A DNA stretch of 64,000 nt, from the NCBI RefSeq assembly GCF_002934665.1, contig NZ_NIRS01000006.1, forward strand, positions 1 through 64,000. The letters run 5' to 3'. The position numbers and the translations under genes were made by a program. Origin of the DNA: Pseudomonas laurylsulfatiphila (GTDB lineage: Bacteria > Pseudomonadota > Gammaproteobacteria > Pseudomonadales > Pseudomonadaceae). The notes under the pieces were generated by a model, which did not search any database, had not been told where the DNA came from, and saw only the letters and a program-made list of their open reading frames with translations. Below are positions 34,439-43,132 of the stretch, in pieces (positions within the stretch are counted from its first letter, which is position 1; each line of letters starts with the position of its first letter).

Positions 34439-35242
34439 ATGGCCTATTTCGAACACGAAGGTTGCAACCTGCACTATGAGGAATATGGCCACGGCACGCC
34501 GCTGCTGCTGGTCCACGGCCTCGGTTCCAGCACGCTGGACTGGGAAAAGCAGATCCCGGCACTGGCCACCCGCTACCGGCTGATCGTCCCGGATGTACGC
34601 GGTCACGGCCGTTCGGACAAACCCCGGGAGCGCTACAGCATTGCCGGTTTCAGCGCCGACCTGATCGCACTGATCGAGCACCTCAATCTCGGCCCGACAC
34701 ACTACGTCGGCTTGTCCATGGGCGGCATGATCGGCTTCCAGCTGGGTGTGGACCAGCCGACGCTGCTCAAGAGCCTGTGCATCGTCAACAGTGCGCCAGA
34801 GGTCAAACTGCGCAGCCGCGACGATTACTGGCAGTGGTTCAAGCGCTGGAGCCTGATGCACGCACTCAGCCTGCGCACCATCGGCAAGGCATTGGGCAGC
34901 AAGTTGTTCCCGAAGCCCGAGCAGGCCGACTTGCGACAAAAAATGGCCGAGCGCTGGGCAAAAAACGACAAACATGCTTATCTCGCCAGCTTCAATGCCA
35001 TTGTTGGCTGGGGGGTCCAGGAACGACTTTCCAAGGTCACCTGTCCAACCCTGATCGTCAGTGCCGACCGTGACTACACACCGGTGGCACTGAAGGAAAA
35101 CTACGTAAAACTGCTGCCCGATGCGCGGCTGGTGGTGATCACCGATTCACGCCACGCCACGCCGCTGGACCAGCCGGAACACTTCAACCAAACGCTGCTG
35201 GATTTTCTGACTGCAGTCGACACCACCACTCAGGATCACTGA
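34439..35242 (+). CDS. Alpha/beta-hydrolase (PA3226-like)
   Basis: A 267-residue soluble alpha/beta-hydrolase. The oxyanion region is HGLGSSTLDW, the nucleophile elbow is GLSMGG (Ser near 98), the acid is likely the Asp of VSADRDYTP, and the His is in DSRHATPLDQP. The family includes esterases and lactonases, and the substrate is unknown. It starts 14 bases after the LysR stop and ends 3 bases before ppiA, so co-transcription is likely. Confidence 0.87.
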   Translation: MAYFEHEGCNLHYEEYGHGTPLLLVHGLGSSTLDWEKQIPALATRYRLIVPDVRGHGRSDKPRERYSIAGFSADLIALIEHLNLGPTHYVGLSMGGMIGFQLGVDQPTLLKSLCIVNSAPEVKLRSRDDYWQWFKRWSLMHALSLRTIGKALGSKLFPKPEQADLRQKMAERWAKNDKHAYLASFNAIVGWGVQERLSKVTCPTLIVSADRDYTPVALKENYVKLLPDARLVVITDSRHATPLDQPEHFNQTLLDFLTAVDTTTQDH

Positions 35243-35245
35243 CCC

Positions 35246-35803
35246 ATGCTGAAAAAAATCGCCCTCGCCGCTGGCACCGTCCTGTTTGCCGCCAACCTGA
35301 TGGCCGCAACGCCCGCCAAGGCGCCGCACGTTTTGCTGGAAACCACCAACGGCCAGATCGAAATCGAACTGGACCCGGTCAAGGCGCCGATCAGTACCAA
35401 GAACTTCCTTGAGTACGTCGACAGCGGCTTCTACAACAACACGATTTTCCACCGCGTGATCCCCGGCTTCATGGTTCAGGGCGGCGGGTTCACTCAACAG
35501 ATGCAGCAAAAAGAAACCAAGGCGCCGATCAAGAACGAACACAACAACGGTTTGGTCAACGTTCGCGGCACCTTGTCCATGGCCCGCACTTCCGTGCCTG
35601 ATTCGGCCACCAGCCAGTTCTTCATCAACGTCAAGGACAACGACTTCCTTGACCAGGGTGACGGCTACGCGGTGTTCGGCAAAGTGGTCAAAGGCATGGA
35701 CGTGGTCGACATCATCGTCAATTCGCCAACCACCGTTCGTAGCGGCATGAAGGACGTGCCGGCCGACCCGGTGTTCATCAAGTCGGCCAAGCGCATCGAC
35801 TGA
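35246..35803 (+). CDS. ppiA: Periplasmic peptidyl-prolyl cis-trans isomerase A (cyclophilin)
   Basis: A 185-residue cyclophilin with a signal peptide (MLKKIALAAGTVLFAANLMA). It speeds proline isomerisation during folding in the periplasm. The core has FHRVIPGFMVQGG (catalytic Arg), LSMARTSVPDSATSQFFINV and the NDFLDQG.YAVFGKV segment. It begins 3 bases after the hydrolase stop. A hairpin separates it from the ABC exporter gene. Confidence 0.93.
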   Translation: MLKKIALAAGTVLFAANLMAATPAKAPHVLLETTNGQIEIELDPVKAPISTKNFLEYVDSGFYNNTIFHRVIPGFMVQGGGFTQQMQQKETKAPIKNEHNNGLVNVRGTLSMARTSVPDSATSQFFINVKDNDFLDQGDGYAVFGKVVKGMDVVDIIVNSPTTVRSGMKDVPADPVFIKSAKRID

Positions 35804-35830
35804 GACTAAGCTGGACAAGGATGTCCGAGC

Positions 35831-35854
35831 CGTTGCCGGTGTTTGCCGGCAACG
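35831..35854. terminator. Hairpin between ppiA and the ABC gene (no T-tract)
   Basis: CGTTGCCGG and CCGGCAACG form a perfect 9-bp stem with a 6-base loop. It is followed by CTCAAAACG, not a T run, so it may protect or attenuate the mRNA rather than end it fully. Confidence 0.5.
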
Positions 35855-35897
35855 CTCAAAACGTTAAAAGGAGAGCCCGCGCGCGGGCGAACAACCC

Positions 35898-37730
35898 ATG
35901 CTTTATCGCCGTTTTGAAAAACTGATCGATGTTTTCCGTGAAGCACCGACGGCGTCTCCGCCGGACCGGGTTTTCCCTTTTTATACCTATTACCTCAAGC
36001 AGGTCTGGCCGAGCTTCGCCGCCCTGTTGATCGTCGGCCTGATTGGTGCATTGATCGAGGTAGCGCTGTTCAGCTACCTGAGCCGCATCATCGACCTGGC
36101 CCAAGGCACGCCGAACGCCAATCTGTTCCGGGAGCACGCCCTCGAACTGACCTGGATGGTGGTGGTGGCGCTGGTGCTGCGCCCCATATTCGTGGGCCTG
36201 CATGACCTGCTGGTACACCAGACCCTGAGCCCCAGCATGACCAGCATGATCCGCTGGCAGAACCACAGCTACGTGCTCAAGCAGAGCCTGAATTTCTTCC
36301 AGAACGACTTCGCCGGGCGCATCGCCCAGCGCATCATGCAAACCGGCAACTCGCTGCGTGATTCCGCCGTGCAAGCGGTGGATGCGTTGTGGCATGTGCT
36401 GATCTACGCCATCAGTTCGCTGGTGTTGTTCGCCGAAGCCGACTGGCGCCTGATGATCCCGCTGCTGACGTGGATCTTCGCTTTCATCGGCGCCCTCTGG
36501 TACTTCGTGCCACGGGTCAAGGATCGCTCGGTGGTGGCGTCCGATGCGCGCTCCAAACTCATGGGGCGGATTGTCGACGGCTACACCAACATCACCACCC
36601 TGAAGCTGTTCGCCCACACTAACTTCGAGCAGCAATACGCCCGCGAAGCGATCAAGGAACAGACCGAAAAAGCCCAACTGGCCGGCCGCGTGGTCACCAG
36701 CATGGACGTGGTCATCACCAGCATGAACGGCCTGCTGATCGTCTGCACCACCGGCCTGGCCCTATGGCTGTGGACGCAGTCGCTGATCAGCGTGGGAGCA
36801 ATCGCCCTGGCCACCGGTCTGGTGATCCGCATCGTCAACATGTCCGGCTGGATCATGTGGGTGGTGACCGGCATCTTCGAAAACATCGGCATGGTGCAGG
36901 ATGGCCTGCAGACCATCTCGCAACCGGTCTCCGTTACCGACCGCGACCAGGCCAAACCCCTCGCGGTGGCCCGTGGCGAAGTGCGTTTCGAGCAGGTGGA
37001 CTTCCACTACGGCAAGCAGAGCGGGATCATCGGCGGCCTCAACCTGACCATCAAGGCTGGCGAGAAAATCGGCCTGATCGGCCCGTCCGGCGCGGGCAAA
37101 TCGACCTTGGTGAACCTGCTGCTGCGCCTGTACGACGTCGAAGGCGGACGCATCCTGATCGACGGCCAGAACATCGCCGACGTCAGCCAGGAAAGCCTGC
37201 GCGAGCGCATCGGCATGATCACCCAGGACACCTCGCTGCTGCACCGCTCGATCCGTGACAACCTGCTGTACGGCAAACCCGATGCCACCGACGCCCAGCT
37301 CTGGGAAGCGGTGCACAAGGCCCGGGCTGACGGTTTCATTCCTGCACTGTCGGACGCCGAAGGCCGTACCGGTTTCGATGCCCATGTCGGTGAGCGCGGG
37401 GTGAAACTTTCCGGCGGCCAGCGCCAGCGCATCGCCATTGCCCGTGTGCTGCTCAAGGACGCGCCGATCCTGATCATGGACGAGGCCACTTCGGCGCTGG
37501 ATTCGGAAGTCGAAGCGGCGATCCAGGAAAGTCTCGAAACCCTGATGCAGGGCAAGACCGTGATCGCCATCGCTCACCGGCTCTCGACCATCGCCCGGAT
37601 GGACCGGCTGGTGGTGCTGGAAAACGGCAAGATCGCCGAAACCGGAACCCACGCCGAATTGCTCGCCCATGGCGGCTTGTATGCGCGGTTGTGGCAACAC
37701 CAGACTGGCGGGTTTGTCGGGATCGATTGA
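35898..37730 (+). CDS. ABC exporter, MsbA-like half-transporter
   Basis: A 610-residue half-transporter with a membrane domain (about 35-335) and an ATPase domain (about 355-590). Walker A is GPSGAGKST, the signature LSGGQRQR, Walker B ILIMDEATS, and the switch His is in IAHRLST. It would work as a homodimer and may export lipid or drug-like molecules; the substrate is not known. By position it matches PA3228. The start is ATG 35898, preceded by a GC-rich leader with GAGAGCCCGCGC. Confidence 0.9.
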   Translation: MLYRRFEKLIDVFREAPTASPPDRVFPFYTYYLKQVWPSFAALLIVGLIGALIEVALFSYLSRIIDLAQGTPNANLFREHALELTWMVVVALVLRPIFVGLHDLLVHQTLSPSMTSMIRWQNHSYVLKQSLNFFQNDFAGRIAQRIMQTGNSLRDSAVQAVDALWHVLIYAISSLVLFAEADWRLMIPLLTWIFAFIGALWYFVPRVKDRSVVASDARSKLMGRIVDGYTNITTLKLFAHTNFEQQYAREAIKEQTEKAQLAGRVVTSMDVVITSMNGLLIVCTTGLALWLWTQSLISVGAIALATGLVIRIVNMSGWIMWVVTGIFENIGMVQDGLQTISQPVSVTDRDQAKPLAVARGEVRFEQVDFHYGKQSGIIGGLNLTIKAGEKIGLIGPSGAGKSTLVNLLLRLYDVEGGRILIDGQNIADVSQESLRERIGMITQDTSLLHRSIRDNLLYGKPDATDAQLWEAVHKARADGFIPALSDAEGRTGFDAHVGERGVKLSGGQRQRIAIARVLLKDAPILIMDEATSALDSEVEAAIQESLETLMQGKTVIAIAHRLSTIARMDRLVVLENGKIAETGTHAELLAHGGLYARLWQHQTGGFVGID

Positions 37731-37751
37731 ATCCCGGAACAACACACTCCC

Positions 37752-37844
37752 CTGTGGGAGCGAGCTTGCTCGCGATGACGGAGTGTCAGTCGACAGAAAT
37801 GGCATCTGATCCACCGCTATCGCGAGCAAGCTCGCTCCCACAGG
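37752..37844. repeat. REP inverted pair (GTGGGAGCGAGC family)
   Basis: Facing copies of GTGGGAGCGAGCTTGCTCGCGA and its complement, about 45 bases apart, between the ABC exporter and aqpZ. Confidence 0.9.
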
Positions 37845-37965
37845 GATAAGCGTCATACCGAAGATTGAAAAAACCGTGCTGTACTCACTTCAACGTTCTG
37901 GAGGTGGTTCTGCAGTCCATCGGCTGGAGGCTCAAGGCAGCATAATCTCGAAAGGGCACTCTCTT

Positions 37966-38664
37966 ATGTCTCTGTTAAAACGTTCGGCGACTGAGTTGGT
38001 AGGTACGTTCTGGCTGGTATTGGGTGGTTGCGGCAGTGCAGTGCTGGCGGCGGCTTTTCCGGAGGTGGGGATCGGCTTGCTCGGGGTGTCTTTCGCGTTT
38101 GGCCTGACCGTGCTGACGATGGCCTTCGCCATCGGCCATATTTCCGGCTGTCATCTCAATCCTGCGGTATCCCTCGGCCTGGTGGTGGGTGGGCGGTTTC
38201 CTGCCAGTGAATTGCCGGCCTACATCATTGCCCAGGTCATTGGCGGCGTGATTGCAGCCGCCCTGCTGTACTTCATTGCCAGCGGCAAACCCGGTTTCGA
38301 ACTGGCGGGAGGTCTTGCATCCAACGGCTACGGCGAACACTCGCCTGGCGGCTATTCGATGGCGGCAGGGTTTGTCTGTGAACTGGTGATGACCGCGATG
38401 TTCATCCTGATCATCCTCGGCGCCACCGATAAACGTGCACCGGCAGGACTGGCGCCGATCGCCATCGGCCTGGGGCTGACGCTGATCCACCTGATCTCGA
38501 TCCCGGTCACCAACACCTCGGTCAACCCGGCGCGCAGCACCGGCCCGGCGCTGATCGTCGGCGGCTGGGCGATTCAACAACTGTGGATGTTCTGGGTCGC
38601 ACCCCTGCTCGGCGCAGTGGTTGGCGGCGTGCTGTATCGCTGGCTGGGCAAGGAAGACAACTGA
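37966..38664 (+). CDS. aqpZ: Aquaporin Z
   Basis: A 232-residue water channel with six helices and the two NPA motifs (CHLNPAVS and SVNPARS). The narrow-filter residues expected for AqpZ are present (His in LIHLISIP and the Arg after the second NPA). ATG 37966 gives the family's usual start (MSLLKRSATELVGTFWLV). It stands alone, with the convergent DUF482 gene 18 bases away. Confidence 0.93.
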   Translation: MSLLKRSATELVGTFWLVLGGCGSAVLAAAFPEVGIGLLGVSFAFGLTVLTMAFAIGHISGCHLNPAVSLGLVVGGRFPASELPAYIIAQVIGGVIAAALLYFIASGKPGFELAGGLASNGYGEHSPGGYSMAAGFVCELVMTAMFILIILGATDKRAPAGLAPIAIGLGLTLIHLISIPVTNTSVNPARSTGPALIVGGWAIQQLWMFWVAPLLGAVVGGVLYRWLGKEDN

Positions 38665-38681
38665 CACGCCTACGGTGAAGA

Positions 38682-39806
38682 TCAGCCTTGTCGATAAGGC
38701 AAGGCTGACTTCGCGTCCTCTGCATAAGCCAGCACCCCCAGCCGCTCCTGCTCCAGAAAGTCTTTCACCGCCGCCTTCAACCCCGGATGCCGCAGGTAGT
38801 GCCAGGAATGGGTGATGACGGGCTCGAATCCACGAATCAGTTTGTGCTCGCCTTGCGCACCGGCATCGAAACGCTGGAAACCGTTGGCGATGGCGTAGTC
38901 CATCCCCTGGTAGAAACAGGTCTCGAAATGCAGGCGATCGAACTCCGCCAGGCATCCCCAGTAACGGCCATAAAAGCTGTCGCCCCCCACCAGACTGAAC
39001 GCCATCGCCACCGGCCGTGAACCCTGCCTGGCCAGCACCACGCGAATCGACTCCGGCATGCGTTCGGCCAACAGGCTGAAAAACTCCCGCGTCAGATACG
39101 GCCTTTGCCGGCGCACCGCGTACGTATTGGCGTAGCAGGCATAGACGAAATCCCATTGCGCCTGACTCAGCTCCCGCCCTTGCAGCCATTCAAACTCGAA
39201 ACCCTGCCCGGCCACCTGCTCGCGCTCCTTGCGCATCTGTTTGCGTTTGCGCGAACTGAGCACGTCGAGGAAGTCCTGGAAATCCCGGTAACCGCGATTC
39301 TGCCAGTGATACTGACAGCCAACGCGCTGCAGCCAGCCGGGCTGCTCGCTCAATGCCGCATCGGTGAATGGATCGGTGAAGTTGATGTGGGCGCTGGAAA
39401 GCCCTTCGAGTTCAAGATAACCCGGCAGGCTGTTCAACAGTTCGAAACCGTCTTCGACCGTGGCCGCCAACAGTCGCGGCCCGGTGACCGGACTGAACGG
39501 CACCGCGGTCAACAGTTTGGGGTAGTAATCGATGCCGGCGCGTTCGCAGGCATCGGCCCAGGCGTGATCGAACACGTACTCGCCGTAGGAATGCCACTTG
39601 CGATAACCGGGCAGCGCGGCGATCAGGCGCTCACCTTCAACGTGCAGCAGATGCTCGGGCTGCCAGCCGGAATGGGGGCCGACACTGCCGCTGTCTTCCA
39701 GTGCGCTCAAAAAAGCGTGACGCAGAAAAGGCTGACTCTCCGGCACCATTGCATCCCAGGTCTGCGGGGCGATTTCTGACAGTTTTTGCAGGCGTTGCAA
39801 CGGCAT
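38682..39806 (-). CDS. DUF482/FemAB-like acyltransferase-fold protein
   Basis: A 374-residue protein of the DUF482 family, whose fold is related to GNAT acetyltransferases and FemAB peptide-bridge enzymes. Visible segments are SSAHINFTDPF, FLDVLSSRKRKQMRKERE and FDAGAQGEHKLIRGFEP, which are typical for the family. The reaction is not established. I chose ATG 39806 because GAGG ends 6 bases upstream, whereas the ATG at 39812 touches it. It is convergent with aqpZ. Confidence 0.83.
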   Translation of the reverse strand: MPLQRLQKLSEIAPQTWDAMVPESQPFLRHAFLSALEDSGSVGPHSGWQPEHLLHVEGERLIAALPGYRKWHSYGEYVFDHAWADACERAGIDYYPKLLTAVPFSPVTGPRLLAATVEDGFELLNSLPGYLELEGLSSAHINFTDPFTDAALSEQPGWLQRVGCQYHWQNRGYRDFQDFLDVLSSRKRKQMRKEREQVAGQGFEFEWLQGRELSQAQWDFVYACYANTYAVRRQRPYLTREFFSLLAERMPESIRVVLARQGSRPVAMAFSLVGGDSFYGRYWGCLAEFDRLHFETCFYQGMDYAIANGFQRFDAGAQGEHKLIRGFEPVITHSWHYLRHPGLKAAVKDFLEQERLGVLAYAEDAKSALPYRQG

Positions 39807-40086
39807 CACCATCCTCACTCTTCGTGGCGTGAAAGCCCCGCGAGTATCGCCTATCGCTCCACATTGCACACGGGCAAAGCGACGACAGCGCTCTAACTCA
39901 ATAGTTCACGGCGGCTTTGTATCGTCATGGACATGACATCACATCGCCACCGCTCTGTCATAAACCATCGCGATACTGGCGCCTGTTTTTAGAGCGCCGG
40001 GTTATACCCGGCCACAGTTTTCCGCCCCTTACGGTCGGTTGTGCCCCGGATGGCTCTGTCATCCCCTCTCATCTTCGGAGATTGAT

Positions 40087-41418
40087 ATGCGTCTTGCTTC
40101 CACGAAAACTGCGGCGGCCTTGTGCGGTGGCCTGTTGCTGGCCATGAGTGTTCCGGCCAGTGCCGCAGTCGACGCCAAACTGCTCGACATGCTCAAGGCT
40201 AACGGCTCGATCACCAACGCGCAGTACAGCGAACTGCAAGCCGAGCTGGCCAGGGATCAGAAAGAACAGCAGATTGCCCGTCAGGCTCAGCAAGAGACCA
40301 ACGAGCAAATCGCGGCCACCGCGAAGAAAACCGACACACTGAGCGCCTTCGACCAGAAGCTTGCATGGGCTGCCAAGACCCAGTTCAAGGGCGACGTGCG
40401 CTTCCGTCAGGAAAACGTCCACAACGATGGCGTGCCAAACAACAAGGACCAGGATCGTCAGCGCATTCGTGCCCGCCTGGGTGCCTACAGCGAAATCAAC
40501 CCGCAGGTCGACACCGGTATCCGTATCGCCACCGGCAGCAACGACGACGCTCGCTCGACCAACCAGGACCTGAACAACTACTTCGACAAGAAGCAGATCT
40601 GGCTGGACCAGGGTTACATCGACTACCACCCGGACGCGATCAAGAACCTGCACCTGGTTGGCGGCAAGATGCCGCAACAATGGGTGAGCATGGGCGACAT
40701 CATCTGGGATAGCGATATCAACCCGGAAGGCCTGGCTGTCACCTACAAGTACCCGCTGAGCGGCAGCACCGAACTGTTCGGTAGCGCCGGTCACTACACC
40801 CTCAAGGACAACGTCGACGGCGAAGGCGTGCAATTCAAGCACGACCTGCGTCTGTACGCCGGCCAGTTGGGTGCGCGCTTCGGCATCACCGACAGCATGA
40901 AAATGACCTTGGGCGGCAGTCTCTACTCCTACGACAACGACTCCAGCAGCGCCTGCCCTACCTCGGGTACCGTTACTGCGCCATGCGCACTGGCCGTCAA
41001 CGGCAACAGCCCGGGCGAACGCTTCAAACTGTACGAAGGCTTTGGTCAGCTGGACTTCAGCAACCTGCCGGTTCCGCTGTCGATCTACGGTCAGTACGTC
41101 AACAACACCGATGCCAGCAACGACCAGGACACTGGCTGGCTGGCCGGTGTGAAGTCCAAGCTCTACGGCTTCAACGTGGACTACAACTACCGCGACGTAC
41201 AGCGTAACGCTGTGGTGGGTGCCTTCACCGACTCCGACTTCGCCAACGGCTTCACCGGTTCGCGCGGCAGCAAGCTGAAAGTGAGCTACGACCTGGACAA
41301 GAACTTTGCCCTGGGCGCGACCTACTACATGGCGACCTCGGACCAGACCAACGCCAACATCAACAAGAAGGACTCGGACATCAACACCCTGCAACTGGAT
41401 GCCGAAGCCAAGTTCTGA
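40087..41418 (+). CDS. Putative outer-membrane porin with N-terminal coiled coil (Porin_5-like)
   Basis: A 443-residue outer-membrane protein. It has a signal peptide (MRLASTKTAAALCGGLLLAMSVPASA), a Gln/Glu-rich coiled-coil stretch (about 30-85) and then beta-strand repeats ending in LDAEAKF, with the terminal Phe typical of outer-membrane barrels. Substrate specificity is unknown. A GGAG ribosome site lies 6 bases before ATG 40087. A hairpin with a short T run follows. It stands alone and is likely well expressed, judging by its strongly biased GC-ending codons. Confidence 0.82.
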   Translation: MRLASTKTAAALCGGLLLAMSVPASAAVDAKLLDMLKANGSITNAQYSELQAELARDQKEQQIARQAQQETNEQIAATAKKTDTLSAFDQKLAWAAKTQFKGDVRFRQENVHNDGVPNNKDQDRQRIRARLGAYSEINPQVDTGIRIATGSNDDARSTNQDLNNYFDKKQIWLDQGYIDYHPDAIKNLHLVGGKMPQQWVSMGDIIWDSDINPEGLAVTYKYPLSGSTELFGSAGHYTLKDNVDGEGVQFKHDLRLYAGQLGARFGITDSMKMTLGGSLYSYDNDSSSACPTSGTVTAPCALAVNGNSPGERFKLYEGFGQLDFSNLPVPLSIYGQYVNNTDASNDQDTGWLAGVKSKLYGFNVDYNYRDVQRNAVVGAFTDSDFANGFTGSRGSKLKVSYDLDKNFALGATYYMATSDQTNANINKKDSDINTLQLDAEAKF

Positions 41419-41434
41419 TTCAACCCGCTACACG

Positions 41435-41463
41435 ACTCGGGCAAGGAAGCCCGGGCCTCTTTT
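41435..41463 (+). terminator. Terminator after the porin gene
   Basis: CTCGGGC-AAGGAA-GCCCGGG forms a GC stem and is followed by CCTCTTTT. It is a reasonable rho-independent terminator. Confidence 0.7.
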
Positions 41464-41558
41464 ACAGCCTGGCGTTGATGTATCGGTCCCCATCATCCTC
41501 CGATGCATCAACGCGAGACTGTTTTCTCTCCCGCAATAACCGCCAACCTCCCGCAAAA

Positions 41559-41658
41559 AAAGATCGCAGCCTGCGGCAGCTCCTACGCTGACCGGATTCT
41601 CCGCGATATCACGTTGAAACCCAGTCCTGTAGGAGCTGCCGCAGGCTGCGATCTTTTC
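41559..41658. repeat. REP-type inverted pair (TAGGAGCTGCCG family), outward order
   Basis: AAGATCGCAGCCTGCGGCA...CTCCTAC and its complement, with the GATCTTTT ends on the outside and about 40 bases between. It lies between the porin gene and the convergent FabH-like gene. Confidence 0.9.
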
Positions 41659-41669
41659 AAGCCGCAGAA

Positions 41670-42791
41670 TCAGCGCTTGCGCAGCAACACGCTACCAATC
41701 GAGTAACCGGCGCCGAACGAGCTGAGCACCGCCAGCGAACCGGCGGCCAGATCGTCCTGGTTCTTGTGGAACGCAATCACGGAACCGGCGGAACTGGTGT
41801 TGGCGTAGGTGTCGAGAATCACCGGGGCTTCCTGTTCGGTCGCATCGCGGCCCAGCAGTTTCTTGACGATCAGGTGGTTCATGCTGAGGTTGGCCTGGTG
41901 CAGCCAGAAGCGCTTCACGTCGCTGATGTTGAGCTGGTTCTCTTGCAGATGCTCAGCGATCAGCTCAGCCACCATCGGGCAGACTTCCTTGAACACCTTG
42001 CGGCCTTCCTGCACGAACAGTTTGTCCTTGGCGCCGATGCCCTCTTCCGCCGCGCGGTTGAGGAAACCGAAGTTGTTGCGGATGTTGTTGGAGAACTTGG
42101 TCAGCAGCTTGGTGCTGACGATGTCGAACTGATACTTGGACGTCGCCAGGTCGGCACGCTCGATGATCACCGCGGTGGCGGCATCGCCGAAGATGAAATG
42201 GCTGTCGCGGTCACGGAAGTTCAGGTGGCCGGTGCAGACTTCCGGGTTGACCATCAGGACCGCGCGGGCCTGGCCCAGTTGCACGCTGTTGGCGGCGGTC
42301 TGGATACCGAAGGTCGCCGAAGAGCACGCCACGTTCATGTCGAAACCGAAACCCTGGATGCCCAGCGCTTCCTGGACTTCGATGGCAATGGCCGGGTAGG
42401 CACGTTGCAGGTTGGAGCAGGCGACGATCACGCCGTCGATGTCCGCTGCGGTCTTGCCGGCACGCTGCAGGGCTTGTTCGGCCGCGCCGATGGCCATCTG
42501 GCACAGCACCGACCACTCGTCGTTGGAACGTTCCGGCAGGCGCGGGGCCATGCGTTCCGGGTCGAGAATACCGTCCTTGTCCATGACAAAGCGGCTCTTG
42601 ATGCCGGAGGCTTTTTCGATGAATGCGGCGCTGGACTCGGTCAATGCCTGCACTTCACCGCGTGCGATGGCGTCGGCGTTGTCGGCGTTGAATTGCGCGA
42701 CGTAAGTATTGAAAGACTGGACCAGCTCTTCATTGGAAATGCTGTTGGCCGGGGTGTACAGGCCGGTGCCGCTGATGACGACGTTATGCAT
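41670..42791 (-). CDS. Beta-ketoacyl-ACP synthase III-like enzyme (PA3286-like)
   Basis: A 373-residue FabH-family thiolase-fold enzyme. The catalytic triad is visible: Cys in NVACSSATFG, His in FWLHQANLSMN and Asn in DTYANTSSAG. Length and start (MHNVVISGTGLYTPANSISN) fit the Pseudomonas group that includes PA3286, reported to load medium-chain acyl-CoA from fatty acid breakdown into synthesis. The position next to hrpA agrees with this, as I remember it. The ribosome site is weak. Two direct repeats and an inverted repeat upstream (42923-42964) may be its operator. Confidence 0.87.
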   Translation of the reverse strand: MHNVVISGTGLYTPANSISNEELVQSFNTYVAQFNADNADAIARGEVQALTESSAAFIEKASGIKSRFVMDKDGILDPERMAPRLPERSNDEWSVLCQMAIGAAEQALQRAGKTAADIDGVIVACSNLQRAYPAIAIEVQEALGIQGFGFDMNVACSSATFGIQTAANSVQLGQARAVLMVNPEVCTGHLNFRDRDSHFIFGDAATAVIIERADLATSKYQFDIVSTKLLTKFSNNIRNNFGFLNRAAEEGIGAKDKLFVQEGRKVFKEVCPMVAELIAEHLQENQLNISDVKRFWLHQANLSMNHLIVKKLLGRDATEQEAPVILDTYANTSSAGSVIAFHKNQDDLAAGSLAVLSSFGAGYSIGSVLLRKR

Positions 42792-42922
42792 GGTCGTGTC
42801 TCTAATCTGTTCAGGCAGAAAGCATTGGCACCGTCGTACCAACACACAAGGGGTCTATTCCCGTCCGGGGACGCAAACCTGGCATCGCTTTATTCCGTGA
42901 CGCCACCTGGCCGAAGGCTCTA

Positions 42923-42964
42923 GGTCGCGAAACCGGCATTTATGGTCGCGAAGTTTGCCATAAA
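42923..42964. promoter_or_regulatory. Paired operator-like repeats upstream of the FabH-like gene
   Basis: GGTCGCGAA occurs twice, at 42923-42931 and 42944-42952, exactly 21 bases apart (two helical turns). The second copy lies inside an inverted repeat TTTATGG-N12-CCATAAA (42939-42964). This is about 130-170 bases before the gene start. The regulator is unknown; it does not match the PsrA consensus I remember. Confidence 0.5.
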
Positions 42965-43020
42965 CCTTGGGTTTTGGCGCCTTTTTGCTGGATGAACCCT
43001 ACCTGCGGGCCATGCAAAAC

Positions 43021-43112
43021 TGTGGGAGCGAGCTTGCTCGCGATTGCGGCCTGACAGGCAACATAGATGTTGAATGTGATGCCCCCATCGCGAGCAAGCT
43101 CGCTCCCACAGG
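43021..43112. repeat. REP inverted pair (GTGGGAGCGAGC family)
   Basis: Facing copies of GTGGGAGCGAGCTTGCTCGCGA and its complement, about 45 bases apart, just after the hrpA stop. Confidence 0.9.
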
Positions 43113-43132
43113 GTATTGCAGTGGTCTCAGGT

